In this document: positions 55,482 through 64,000 of the stretch, one piece after another | How the letters are laid out: every line of letters starts with the position of its first letter | How positions within the stretch are numbered: position 1 is the stretch's first letter | Origin: an uncultured Methylobacillus sp. | GTDB taxonomy: Bacteria > Pseudomonadota > Gammaproteobacteria > Burkholderiales > Methylophilaceae | Direction: 5' to 3' | Assembly (NCBI GenBank): GCA_946478865.1 | Contig: CAMLDO010000001.1 | Location: 62,001 to 126,000, forward strand | Length of the DNA: 64,000 nt | Program-made: the position numbers and the translations under genes | The notes under the pieces: generated by a model | The model's database searches: none | Seen by the model: only the letters and a program-made list of their open reading frames with translations | What the model was told of the DNA's origin: nothing

Positions 55482-55754
55482 ATGCTTCAATTTTTCGCTA
55501 TTGTGCTCACGGTTTTTTTGCTGGGCTGGATTCCTTACGCTTCTGCCGATCATCATGAGCAGAAAGATACCCAGACGCAGGGCGTCGACAAGATGAGCGA
55601 GGAAGGTGCCGAAAACACCAATAGTCCCGCCTCGGGCGATCAGATGAAAGGTGAAGATCGCGCGGACGAGCGCCATTCCATGGAACATGGTTCGGACAGT
55701 ACCAGTACCGATACCAAGACCGACTCTGGTCACGGCAAGAAGAAAAGCAAGTAG
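55482..55754 (+). CDS. Small secreted acidic/His-rich protein, unknown
   Basis: The 90-aa precursor has a clear signal peptide (about residues 1-22, ending YASA/DHH). The mature part of about 68 residues is extremely polar and probably disordered: acidic residues, Ser/Thr, scattered His (DHHEQKD, RHSMEHGSDS) and a final basic KKKSK. ATG at 55482 has AAGGAG seven bases upstream; in-frame upstream codons would place a basic stretch before the signal peptide. A strong terminator follows at 55771-55802. The function is unknown; a metal-binding or buffering role in the periplasm is only a guess. Confidence 0.72.
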   Translation: MLQFFAIVLTVFLLGWIPYASADHHEQKDTQTQGVDKMSEEGAENTNSPASGDQMKGEDRADERHSMEHGSDSTSTDTKTDSGHGKKKSK

Positions 55755-55770
55755 CGCGGTCGCGCCAGAA

Positions 55771-55802
55771 CAAAAAAGCCCACGGTCTCGTGGGCTTTTT
55801 TG
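55771..55802. terminator. Bidirectional terminator after the small secreted-protein gene
   Basis: A 14-bp stem, CAAAAAAGCCCACG (55771-55784) and CGTGGGCTTTTTTG (55789-55802), with a four-base loop lies between two convergent genes. Runs of A and T on either side serve both strands. Confidence 0.93.
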
Positions 55803-55806
55803 TTGG

Positions 55807-56685
55807 CTAGCATTGATGCAGCGTACGATGCTTGAGGGCCGGGAGGCTCTTGCGCAGGCTGGCTTGATAGGCCGGGTTGTAACCGGCAATCACCACGCCC
55901 GAACCGCGCGGCAGGCGGTCCAGGATCACGCCCCAAGGGTCCACGATCATGCTGTTGCCGTGCGTTTCACGGCCGGAGATGTGGTAGCCGCCCTGAGCCG
56001 GTGCAAGTACATAGCACAGGTTCTCGATGGCGCGGGCACGGATGAGCGTTTCCCAGTGGGCCTTGCCAGTGGTATCGGTAAAGGCGGCGGGAACGACGAT
56101 CAGGTCCACTTCGCCCATGGCGCGATAGAGCTCGGGGAAGCGCAGGTCGTAGCAGATCGACAGCCCGATCTTGCCCAGCGGAGTGTCGATGACCACTACC
56201 TTTTCGCCCGGCTCGATGGTGGTTTCCTCGTGATAGTGCTCGGAACCGAGGTCGAGGCCGAACAGATGAATCTTGTCGTAGCGCGCTACCTGTTTGCCGG
56301 TGGAGTCGTATACGAGGCAGGCATTGCGTACCTTGTCCGGCACGCTGGCTTCCATCGGCACGGAGCCGCCGATGATCCATATCTGATGCTTCTTGGCCAT
56401 GCGGGACAGGAAGCGCTGGATCGGGCCGCTGCCTTCTTTTTCGCGTACGGCGATCTTGTCGGTGTCCTTCATGCCCATGATGGCGAAATACTCGGGCAGG
56501 CAGACCAGCTTGGCACCCTGGATCACGGCAATCTCGATGAGGCGTTCCGCCTCGCTGAGGTTGGCGGAGACGTTGGGTCCCGACGCCATCTGGATGCCGG
56601 CGATCTTCACGATGCCAGGGGCGCTTGCCGCTTTGTTGGTAATTTTGGCCGGTTTTGCTGTTTTTGTACGCGACTTGATGGGCAT
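55807..56685 (-). CDS. Nitrilase-family carbon-nitrogen hydrolase (Nit1/deaminated glutathione amidase-like)
   Basis: The 292-aa protein has the nitrilase triad Glu65 (LPEYF), Lys138 (YDKIHLF) and Cys178 (SICYDLRFPE). This arrangement and the segment HWETLIRARAIENLCYVLAPAQGGYH match the Nit1/YafV group that repairs deaminated glutathione or omega-amides. The N-terminus carries an extra Lys/Thr/Ala-rich stretch of about 24 residues (KSRTKTAKPAKITNKAAS) before the domain. It may be a real extension or reflect a start chosen too far upstream; no later ATG is available before the conserved part. It is downstream of yhdP on the same strand, a common pairing in betaproteobacteria. Confidence 0.9.
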   Translation of the reverse strand: MPIKSRTKTAKPAKITNKAASAPGIVKIAGIQMASGPNVSANLSEAERLIEIAVIQGAKLVCLPEYFAIMGMKDTDKIAVREKEGSGPIQRFLSRMAKKHQIWIIGGSVPMEASVPDKVRNACLVYDSTGKQVARYDKIHLFGLDLGSEHYHEETTIEPGEKVVVIDTPLGKIGLSICYDLRFPELYRAMGEVDLIVVPAAFTDTTGKAHWETLIRARAIENLCYVLAPAQGGYHISGRETHGNSMIVDPWGVILDRLPRGSGVVIAGYNPAYQASLRKSLPALKHRTLHQC

Positions 56686-56779
56686 GGCGATTTCCGTAGT
56701 GCTGGTTGGTAGTGCTGTTTTAACTCAAGACTACCATATCCAGCATACGGTTACAGCAGTTACCGATAGACGGGCCGGC

Positions 56780-59700
56780 CTATTGGCCCAGAGGTCCGGG
56801 CGCGGCAGGAGTCGTTTTTGACTTGACCTCCTGCGGATCGTCCCATGTGCCGGTGATTTCATACTCGTAGGCGACCAGCTTGTTGAATGGGTCGTTGAGC
56901 AGTTTCTGGGCGACGATGGCCGCGACACCGACGGCGGGACCGCCCGCGAAGGCGGCCACGGAGAGACTGTCGCTGATCGACGGGGTCACCTTGATATGCA
57001 GGTTCTGGGTTTCCCGCGCGAGATTGGTTTCCCCCTTGATGGCGACCCCTGCCGCCGGGCCCTGCATCACGAAGTTGTCACTACGCATCACGCCGTTATC
57101 GATCACTGCATTGGCCGTAATCTTGTCGAACGAGAAGCCTGAGCTGAAGATGTCGCGGAAGTCGAACGTGAGCCGGCGCGGCAGGCTTTGCAGGCTCAGC
57201 ACGCCGAGCAGGCGACCGACGCCCGGGCGAATCTTGAGGAACTGGCCATCATGGGCTTCCAGTGCGAGCTTGCCGTCCAGGCCGTCCACGGTGAACTCAT
57301 GAGGGCTGCCAGGCCAGCGCAGATTGCCGTTCAGGTCGGCTTTGCCGCCCTTGATCGTGTCGGGATAGCCGAAACGGTCCAAAGTTTTGCCGATATCCTC
57401 GATGTTCCAGGCCAGGTTGAGGCGGGTGCTCGGGCGGCGCTTCCAGCTGTTCCATACGCCATTCACGGTGAGGGTGCTGTCCGGATTGCTGATGACCAGC
57501 TTGTCGATGTTCCAGTCGTTGCGCTGCTGGCTGGCGATGAGTTCGAGGCGGCCGAGCTTCTTCTGCTTGATCTCGAAATTTTCGGCGATCAGGTCGAGGG
57601 CCGGATACTGGATTTCCTTCTGTTGCTCCGTTTCCGGAAGCGCGCTCAGCTTGGCAGGGGCTGGGCTGGGGGCGATCAGCGATTTGAGACGGGCCACGAT
57701 CTTGCCATTGCCGCCTTTGATCCACAGCGCTTCGCCGGTAATTTCCTGGCTCCTGAGGTTGGCGCGCCAGCCATTGGAAACCGGCGCAGCATCGAGCGCA
57801 AGGCCATTGATGCGGCGACCGAACACATCCAGCGCATTGATGGTCAGGTTGGCCGAGTTGATGGTCACGCCCGATTCTGCCGGAGTGTTACCGCTGCTTC
57901 CAGTGCCGGATGCGCTTGCCAAAATCTGCTGCCATTGATCGGCATCTACATGATCCAGACTGCCGCGGAAGGCAATGCCGGGCTGCGCAGGAATTTCGGC
58001 CGTGCCGCCGAAATCGATCTCGCCGCGCTCGATCGCCATGGCGCCATTCCGATCCACGCGCACCAGTCGGGCGTTGACGGTCTTGCCGAGGCTGAGAGCG
58101 ATCTGATCCTCATGATCGCTCTGCGTCTTTTTCTCGATGACCAAGGGCAGCGCGTCTGCTTCGGCCTTGGCAAAAGGCACTGGCAGCGTGGAGGAGAGGC
58201 CCGTCAGCGACGATTTGATGACGACATCCGCCTGCTGCTTGCGCGCGAGGATGTCGGCTGTCCAGTCTGCATTCCCCTCCAGCCGGTCGGCGATGGATGC
58301 CGGGACGAGCTGGCGAAGGCCATTGGCATCCAGGCGTCCTTGCGCGGCCACGCGCAGTACACCGTCCTTGCCGTTCTCGATACTGATTTGCGCAAGGCCG
58401 CCGTAAACCTGGGCCGTGACGTTTTGCGCACGCAGCGTGGATTCGGTGAAATCCAGCCGTCCGGCGACATTTTCCAGCTTGGGCATTTCGCCGTTGCCGC
58501 CCAGCATGCCGTTGCTGATGACGTAGCTTCCCTTGACGCGCGTGCCCATGGCATCGGTCGAGAGCGGAATGCGCAAGCCCAGCGCCAGCTTGCCATTGCC
58601 GCCCGCCTGCATGTTTTCGGTAAAGCGGTCGATGGCATCCAGAATGGGGCTGGCGTTGATGTAGCGGATCGCCTCGGCCACCGGCGCATTGAGTTCCCCG
58701 GTGACTTCCAGCACCGGATGTTCGACATGCAGCTCGGGAATTACCGCCTTGGCACGCACGATCTGGTTGCCGAACAGTCTTCCCTGCGTCGCGTTCAGTT
58801 CCATGCGATTGCCGCGGAAAAGCAGGCCGAGCTTGATGCCGTCGATCTGGGGCCAGCCATCGGCGTAGTGCACGATACCATCCGAAATGTCGGCGGTGAC
58901 CTCGAACAGTCCGTTCTTGCTGCCTTCCCACGGGAAATGGTCCAGATCGCCTTTGACCTTGACCGATACGTTTTCGCCGCGTCCGCCGAGGATGGAGGTA
59001 TCCAGCCAGTGCAACGTGTCCGGGCCGAGCGTGGTGGGGTAGTAGAACTGCGCGAAGCGAGCGTCGGCGCGGGTGAATTTGCCGGTGAGGTCCAGCGTAC
59101 CCGCCCCTTTGCCAGTGTATTGGTAGTCGGCCTCGACGATGCCGCTCAGATGCGGGCTGCTGACGGCGAGGTTGGCAACGGAAATGTCCCAGACGTTTTT
59201 CTTGTGTGTCCAGCTGGCACGGCCGCTCAGCTTGTCGAACGGCACCGGCCAGCGCAGGATATTCTTCACCTCGACATGGGTGTCAGTGCCGGAGAAACTG
59301 ATCGTGCCGCCTTTCTCCGTCGCATCTACCTCGCCATCGAGGCCGGAAAAGCCCGGAATGCCGCGATAGGGCTGCATGCTCAATCCGCTGAACCGGCTGC
59401 GCAGGCCGAAGGTGTCGATGGACGACTGGGCGCCGCCCCAATCCAGCTCGAGGTTGCGCATCATGCCGGACGGTGCCGCTTCCGCCAGCGCATCGCGGAC
59501 CTCGCTGCCGAGCGAAAAATGGTTGGCGAATGCTGCCAGCTGTTCCAGGCTGATTTCGTCCAGGCGGATGCTGCCGTCAGTGGCTGCCTGGCCGTTCACG
59601 CTGCGCTCGCGGACGCGCACGTTGCCGTTCTGCATTTCCAGCCCTTCGGCGACCAGGCGGAGTTTGTCGGCACGCAACTCGTGGCCATCCGTTATCCGAT

Positions 59701-60622
59701 TCCAGGAAAGGCGTCCGGAGAGCGATTTGAGCGAAGTGTCCGGCGACTTCGGGCCGAGCGGCGTGACAACATTGGCAAGCACTACATCGGCGACGATCTT
59801 GTCGGCCTTGCCCTTGGAGAAATCCATCCACGTCTGGGTGGCTCCGAAGCCCTGCTTGATGCCGACCGGCAAGTCCACCCAGGTGCGCCAGGCGGCGATA
59901 TTGGTACCTTCGAGCCGGGCATAGATCGTACCGCGCCAGCTTTCCGGCTGCGACACGTCGCGTCCCAGCACATTCCCGCGAATGTCGATGGGCTGCGAGG
60001 AGCCGGCGGAAGGTTGCGCGCGCAGGCCGAAGTAGTGGCGGCCGTAAAAACTTTCCCAGGCCGGGCTCTGGATTTGCAGGTTCAGCTTGTCGAGCGAAAG
60101 CGGCGGCGTCTTGCGCAGTTCGTCCTCCCAGACCACGGCCGCGTCCACCACGTCGATTTGCGACTGGCGCAGCAGCCAGTTGGGGAATTGCGGCTTGCTC
60201 GGGCCGCCCATGGGCATGCCGGCGACATAAATGGTACCGGCCGCATCGCGTCGTATTGTCAGGCGCGGCTGATGGATGGTGAGCGTGGCGAGGCGTGGCT
60301 CCAGCAACGGCAGGCTGAGCCAGGAAAGACTGGTTTCGATGTGATCCAGCGAAAGCGCAGGGCGATTTTGCGCGTCGTGCACGATCACCTGGCGCAAATC
60401 CAGGTGTGGCTGCATGCCGTCCCAGCTGGCCTTGATGCCGCCTATCGTGACCTTTTGTCCGACGGCCTGACTGACACGCTGGGCGACATCGTCCTTATAG
60501 TTCTGCACATTGGGCAGCACCACCCAGCGCAGCCCGAGCACCACGGCCGCCACCACGATAACGACGGCCCACAGCACATAAGTGCTGAAACTGTAGAGCC
60601 AGACCAGGGATTTCTTGATCAT
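56780..60622 (-). CDS. yhdP: YhdP family AsmA-like envelope protein
   Basis: The 1280-aa protein has one N-terminal membrane anchor (about residues 8-32). A very long periplasmic beta-rich chain follows, starting with the conserved VGQKVTIGGIKASWDGMQPHLDLRQV and ending in the AsmA-like region with FDFRDIFSSGFSFDKI and GPAAGVAIKGETNLARE. It belongs to the TIGR02099/YhdP group. YhdP, TamB and YdbH act redundantly in E. coli as bridges carrying phospholipid to the outer membrane. The length matches the family. The product of the first gene in the window, YdbL, is linked to YdbH of the same pathway. The nitrilase gene follows after a 94-base gap. Confidence 0.95.
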   Translation of the reverse strand: MIKKSLVWLYSFSTYVLWAVVIVVAAVVLGLRWVVLPNVQNYKDDVAQRVSQAVGQKVTIGGIKASWDGMQPHLDLRQVIVHDAQNRPALSLDHIETSLSWLSLPLLEPRLATLTIHQPRLTIRRDAAGTIYVAGMPMGGPSKPQFPNWLLRQSQIDVVDAAVVWEDELRKTPPLSLDKLNLQIQSPAWESFYGRHYFGLRAQPSAGSSQPIDIRGNVLGRDVSQPESWRGTIYARLEGTNIAAWRTWVDLPVGIKQGFGATQTWMDFSKGKADKIVADVVLANVVTPLGPKSPDTSLKSLSGRLSWNRITDGHELRADKLRLVAEGLEMQNGNVRVRERSVNGQAATDGSIRLDEISLEQLAAFANHFSLGSEVRDALAEAAPSGMMRNLELDWGGAQSSIDTFGLRSRFSGLSMQPYRGIPGFSGLDGEVDATEKGGTISFSGTDTHVEVKNILRWPVPFDKLSGRASWTHKKNVWDISVANLAVSSPHLSGIVEADYQYTGKGAGTLDLTGKFTRADARFAQFYYPTTLGPDTLHWLDTSILGGRGENVSVKVKGDLDHFPWEGSKNGLFEVTADISDGIVHYADGWPQIDGIKLGLLFRGNRMELNATQGRLFGNQIVRAKAVIPELHVEHPVLEVTGELNAPVAEAIRYINASPILDAIDRFTENMQAGGNGKLALGLRIPLSTDAMGTRVKGSYVISNGMLGGNGEMPKLENVAGRLDFTESTLRAQNVTAQVYGGLAQISIENGKDGVLRVAAQGRLDANGLRQLVPASIADRLEGNADWTADILARKQQADVVIKSSLTGLSSTLPVPFAKAEADALPLVIEKKTQSDHEDQIALSLGKTVNARLVRVDRNGAMAIERGEIDFGGTAEIPAQPGIAFRGSLDHVDADQWQQILASASGTGSSGNTPAESGVTINSANLTINALDVFGRRINGLALDAAPVSNGWRANLRSQEITGEALWIKGGNGKIVARLKSLIAPSPAPAKLSALPETEQQKEIQYPALDLIAENFEIKQKKLGRLELIASQQRNDWNIDKLVISNPDSTLTVNGVWNSWKRRPSTRLNLAWNIEDIGKTLDRFGYPDTIKGGKADLNGNLRWPGSPHEFTVDGLDGKLALEAHDGQFLKIRPGVGRLLGVLSLQSLPRRLTFDFRDIFSSGFSFDKITANAVIDNGVMRSDNFVMQGPAAGVAIKGETNLARETQNLHIKVTPSISDSLSVAAFAGGPAVGVAAIVAQKLLNDPFNKLVAYEYEITGTWDDPQEVKSKTTPAAPGPLGQ

Positions 60623-60704
60623 CGCGTCAATCTTGCCGGATTGTTGTCGTTGTCATTCCGGTCAGACAGAGGGGCGCCTGCAGGGTTCATGCCGCTTCCC
60701 GCCC

Positions 60705-62669
60705 TCAGGATACCGCCTGTTTCAACTGCTCGAGGATCGCCGGATTGTCCAGTGTCGAGATGTCGGAGGTGATCTCCTCGCCCTTGGCCAGCGAGCGCAG
60801 CAGGCGGCGCATGATCTTGCCGGAGCGCGTCTTGGGCAGGTTCTCGCCGAAGCGGATTTCGTCCGGCTTTGCAATCGGACCGATTTCCTTGCCGACCCAG
60901 TCACGCAGTTGGGCAACGATCTTCTTCGCGTCCTCGCCTTCCGGACGGACACCCTTGAGCACCACGTAGGCAACGATGGATTCGCCCTTGATCTCGTGCG
61001 GCTTGCCGACCACGGCGGCTTCTGCGACGAGCGGATTGGCGACCAGAGCGGACTCGATTTCCATCGTGCCCAGACGGTGACCGGATACATTGAGCACGTC
61101 ATCGATGCGGCCCATGATCCAGAAGTAGCCATCCGCGTCCTTGTGCGCGGAATCGCCGGCGAGGTAGTAGCCGGGCAGGGTGTCCGGGTAGTAGCCGCGC
61201 TGGAAGCGGTTCGGGTCGCCCCAGATGGTGCGGATCATGAACGGCCACGGTTTCTTGACGACCAGCAGGCCGCCTTCGGTACCGGTGACGGGAGAGCCGT
61301 CTTCATGCACCACGTCAGCGAGGATGCCGGGCAACGGCAGCGTGCAGGAGCCGGGCTTGGTCGGGACTGCGCCGGGCAGCGGGGCGATCATGTGCGCGCC
61401 GGTTTCGGTTTGCCACCAGGTATCGGCGATGGGGCAACGGCCCTGGCCGACGACTTCGTAGTACCACATCCACGCTTCGGGGTTGATCGGCTCGCCTACG
61501 GTGCCGAGCAGGCGCAGCGAGGAAAGGTCGTAATTCTTCGGCAGGTCGGCGCCCAGTTTGATGAGGGAGCGGATCGCGGTCGGCGCGGTGTAGAACACGC
61601 TGACCTTATGCTTTTCGATCATCTGCCAGAAGCGGCCCGCGTCGGGGTAGGTCGGCACACCTTCGAACACGATTTCCGTCGCACCCAGCGCGAGCGGGCC
61701 GTAGGCGACGTAAGAGTGACCGGTGATCCAGCCCACGTCTGCGGTGCACCAGAAAACGTCGCTGTCCTTGTAGTCGAATACCCACTTGATGCTCATGATC
61801 GCGCCGAGCAGGTAGCCGGCGGTGGAATGCTGCACGCCCTTGGGCTTGCCGGTGGAGCCGGAGGTGTAGAGGATGAACAGCGGGTGCTCGGCATCCACCC
61901 ACACCGGTTCGCAGGCATCGTTCTGGCCGGCTTCGGCCTCGTGCCACCAGATATCGCGACCAGCGGTCCATGCGGTGTCCCCGCTGGTGCGCTGGTAGAC
62001 GATGACCTGCTTGACCGCCTCGCAGCCGCCCATGGCAAGAGCCTCATCCACGGCGGGCTTGAGCGGCATTGCCTTGCCGCCGCGGAACTGCCCGTCGGCG
62101 GTGATGACCAGTTTGGCGCCCACGTCGGTGATGCGCTCGTGCAGGCTTTTTGCGGAGAAGCCGCCGAACACGACGGAATGGATCGCGCCGATGCGCGCGC
62201 AAGCCTGCATCGCCACCACAGCCTGGATGCTCATCGGCAGATAGATGATGACGCGATCGCCGAGGCCGACGCCTTGCGCCTTGAGCGCATTGGCGAAGCG
62301 GCACACGCGAGCGTGCAATTCCTTGTAGCTGACCTTGGTAACACTGCCGTCATCGGCTTCGAAGATGATGGCAGTTTTGTCGCCGCGCGTTTCCAGATGA
62401 CGGTCCAGGCAGTTCCAGGAGGCGTTCAGCTTGCCGTCATGAAACCAGCGATAGAAGGGGGCATTCGATTCGTCGAGCGTCTGGGTAAACGGCTGTTGCC
62501 AGTCGATTTCCTCGCGCGCGAGCTTCGCCCAGAACCCGGTGTAATCCTGCTCGGCCTGCTGGCACAAAGCCTGGTAAGCCTGCATTCCCGAAACGGTAGC
62601 GTTTTTGACGAAGTCCTCGCCTGGAGGAAACACGCGGTTTTCGGTGAGCACGGATTCAATCGACGACAT
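60705..62669 (-). CDS. acs: Acetyl-CoA synthetase (AMP-forming)
   Basis: The 654-aa enzyme has the AMP-binding motif [13 protein letters not shown], the WWQTETG motif, and the C-terminal [14 protein letters not shown] whose Lys is the acetylation switch used by Pat/CobB-type systems. It converts acetate, ATP and CoA to acetyl-CoA and AMP. The length and the start ([14 protein letters not shown]) are standard. It lies between yhdP (82 bases downstream) and divergent glnE, so it has its own promoter in the 68 bases between 62670 and 62737. Confidence 0.97.
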   Translation of the reverse strand: MSSIESVLTENRVFPPGEDFVKNATVSGMQAYQALCQQAEQDYTGFWAKLAREEIDWQQPFTQTLDESNAPFYRWFHDGKLNASWNCLDRHLETRGDKTAIIFEADDGSVTKVSYKELHARVCRFANALKAQGVGLGDRVIIYLPMSIQAVVAMQACARIGAIHSVVFGGFSAKSLHERITDVGAKLVITADGQFRGGKAMPLKPAVDEALAMGGCEAVKQVIVYQRTSGDTAWTAGRDIWWHEAEAGQNDACEPVWVDAEHPLFILYTSGSTGKPKGVQHSTAGYLLGAIMSIKWVFDYKDSDVFWCTADVGWITGHSYVAYGPLALGATEIVFEGVPTYPDAGRFWQMIEKHKVSVFYTAPTAIRSLIKLGADLPKNYDLSSLRLLGTVGEPINPEAWMWYYEVVGQGRCPIADTWWQTETGAHMIAPLPGAVPTKPGSCTLPLPGILADVVHEDGSPVTGTEGGLLVVKKPWPFMIRTIWGDPNRFQRGYYPDTLPGYYLAGDSAHKDADGYFWIMGRIDDVLNVSGHRLGTMEIESALVANPLVAEAAVVGKPHEIKGESIVAYVVLKGVRPEGEDAKKIVAQLRDWVGKEIGPIAKPDEIRFGENLPKTRSGKIMRRLLRSLAKGEEITSDISTLDNPAILEQLKQAVS

Positions 62670-62737
62670 GGGGCTGACTCCCGGAAGCTATAATGGTTTA
62701 AAAGACCGCAATCATATCATTCCAAAGCACAAATCCG

Positions 62738-64000
62738 ATGATCTCGCTCGACCAGATACTCGACGGTACAGCCTCGACAGCCGATGCCGAACGCCTGCGC
62801 AATGCGCTTTTCTGCAGTCATTACATGCGCCGGTTGCTGCAAGCCGACTCTACGCTGCTTGCGCCCTTGCTGGAACATTTGCATCGGGCGTGGAGCGCGG
62901 ACGAAATGCGCGCCTTTCTCGCCGAACACGGCATCAGCGATGAATCTTCGCTCAAACACGCGCTGCGCAAACTGCGGCAACACGTGATGCTGCGCGTGAT
63001 CGCGCGGGATATCAGTCGACTGGGCAATCTGGACGAAGTGATGGTGACGATGACCGACCTTGCCGAGGTCACCGTCAATTTCGCGCTGGATCATCTCGAT
63101 CGCTGGCAGCAAGGTACCTATGGCATGCCCATCGGCGAGAGCGGCCTGCCGCAGCAGATGATTGTGGTGGGTATGGGCAAGCTGGGCGGGCGCGAGCTCA
63201 ACGTATCTTCCGATATCGATCTCATCTTCGCCTTCGACGAGGATGGCGAGACGAGTGGCCCCAAGCGGGTATCGAATCACGAGTATTTTTCCATCCTCGG
63301 CAAGAAACTCATCGCCGCCATCGGCGAAACCACGGAGGACGGTTTCGTGTTCCGCGTCGACATGCGGCTGCGACCCTACGGCGATTCCGGCCCGCTGGTC
63401 GGCAGCCTCGCCATGCTGGAACAGTATTACCAGTCGCAGGGCCGCGAATGGGAGCGCTATGCCTGGATCAAGGGGCGCGTGATTTCCGGCCCGGAGAAGG
63501 AGCTGCAATCGTTGCTGCGGCCTTTCGTGTTCCGCAAATACCTCGACTACAGCGCGTTCGCCTCGATGCGCGACCTCAAGACGCAGATCCAGCGTGAAGT
63601 CGCGCGGCGCGACATGCGCGACAACATCAAGCTCGGCCCCGGCGGCATCCGCGAGATCGAATTCATTGCGCAGGTGTTCCAGCTGGTGCGCGGCGGGCGC
63701 GATGGCGAACTGCAAATCCGCCCTACGCTGGCCGTGCTGCAGCAGGTTGCGCAAAAAGGGCTGCTGCCGCAGGAAACGGTACGCCAGCTGAGCGAGGCTT
63801 ACGTGTTCCTGCGCGACCTGGAGCACCGGCTGCAATATCTGCAGGACGCGCAGACGCAGATGCTGCCCTCCGACGACGATAACCGCTCCCGTATCGCCCG
63901 CGGGATGGGATATGACGACTGGGCGAATTTCATGGCCGCCCTCGAGCCGCACCGCGACGCGGTCGAACAGCATTTTTCGCAAGTGTTCAGCATGCAGCAG
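62738..64000 (+). CDS. glnE: Glutamine synthetase adenylyltransferase/deadenylylase GlnE, 5' part
   Basis: The frame opens at ATG 62738 and stays open to the window end, giving 421 residues of a protein that normally has about 900 or more. The first adenylyltransferase domain is recognisable: GMGKLGGRELNVSSDIDLIF with the catalytic SDIDL, the segment FRVDMRLRPYGDSGPLVG, and GGIREIEFIAQVFQL. It modifies and demodifies glutamine synthetase under control of PII proteins, setting nitrogen assimilation. No strong Shine-Dalgarno is seen. The sequence continues outside the window, so it is partial, not broken. Confidence 0.95.
   Translation, partial: MISLDQILDGTASTADAERLRNALFCSHYMRRLLQADSTLLAPLLEHLHRAWSADEMRAFLAEHGISDESSLKHALRKLRQHVMLRVIARDISRLGNLDEVMVTMTDLAEVTVNFALDHLDRWQQGTYGMPIGESGLPQQMIVVGMGKLGGRELNVSSDIDLIFAFDEDGETSGPKRVSNHEYFSILGKKLIAAIGETTEDGFVFRVDMRLRPYGDSGPLVGSLAMLEQYYQSQGREWERYAWIKGRVISGPEKELQSLLRPFVFRKYLDYSAFASMRDLKTQIQREVARRDMRDNIKLGPGGIREIEFIAQVFQLVRGGRDGELQIRPTLAVLQQVAQKGLLPQETVRQLSEAYVFLRDLEHRLQYLQDAQTQMLPSDDDNRSRIARGMGYDDWANFMAALEPHRDAVEQHFSQVFSMQQ

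Noticed and set aside
57188..60772. A 1194-codon open frame on the + strand
   Set aside because: It lies antisense to yhdP and shows no domain or signal; the minus-strand protein is a full-length family member. Long antisense frames are expected in GC-rich DNA.
60615..62693. A 692-codon open frame on the + strand
   Set aside because: It is antisense to acs, which is complete with all motifs.
62717..63982. A 421-codon open frame on the - strand
   Set aside because: It is antisense to glnE, whose catalytic motifs are intact on the + strand.

Overview
The window is 64 kb of ordinary, densely coded, GC-rich bacterial chromosome. Nothing in it looks like a phage, insertion sequence, CRISPR array, rRNA or tRNA. 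The gene set points to a betaproteobacterium, probably of the Nitrosomonadales type. The best single piece of evidence is an EF-P with Arg at position 32 next to the rhamnosyltransferase EarP. The lineage call is inference from remembered family resemblance, not from a search.

Layout. 1-9.7 kb (+): YdbL, a PolB-like exonuclease, RlmD, then a compact run of lipoprotein substrate-binding protein, glyoxalase-like protein, signal-less YkuD protein, two Dpp-type permeases and NagZ, which reads like a peptidoglycan-recycling cluster. A FliD-C-like orphan, a YccA/BI-1 protein and a tiny membrane protein follow. 9.6-16.7 kb: TadA, a TgpA-like transglutaminase and a DUF58 protein (-), a CDF metal exporter with a PaiB-like flavoprotein (+), RF3 (-) and a DUF3309 micro-protein (+). 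16.8-22.7 kb (-): a QseBC/PmrAB-like two-component system, an arsenic operon arsR-arsI-acr3-arsC with an apparently leaderless promoter, and mqo.

22.9-28.8 kb (+): the conserved ATP-grasp / alpha-E / transglutaminase / Anbu set, then a XoxF-type PQQ alcohol dehydrogenase carrying the lanthanide aspartate. 28.8-31.1 kb: an Lrp regulator divergent from leuA across an AT-rich spacer that contains a tandem 30-bp repeat. 31.2-36.3 kb (-): efp, earP, greB and a PAS-PAS-GGDEF-EAL protein. 36.4-47.0 kb: an AddB-like nuclease and an AddA-like helicase-nuclease, separated by a diguanylate cyclase, an unknown polytopic membrane protein and a FadL-family porin.

47.0-55.1 kb (-): a LuxR-type regulator, an MCP with almost no periplasmic part, DedA, Mfd, a DUF2934 protein with a histone-H1-like tail, and TldD. 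A 400-bp non-coding stretch and a small secreted protein follow. The window ends with a nitrilase-family amidase, the AsmA-like YhdP, acetyl-CoA synthetase (all -) and the 5' two-fifths or so of glnE (+), cut by the window edge.

The most interesting parts are the possible MppA/Ldc/NagZ recycling cluster, the leaderless arsR promoter/operator, the Anbu cluster, the orphan lanthanide-type dehydrogenase, the Lrp-leuA repeat and the split AddAB-like pair.
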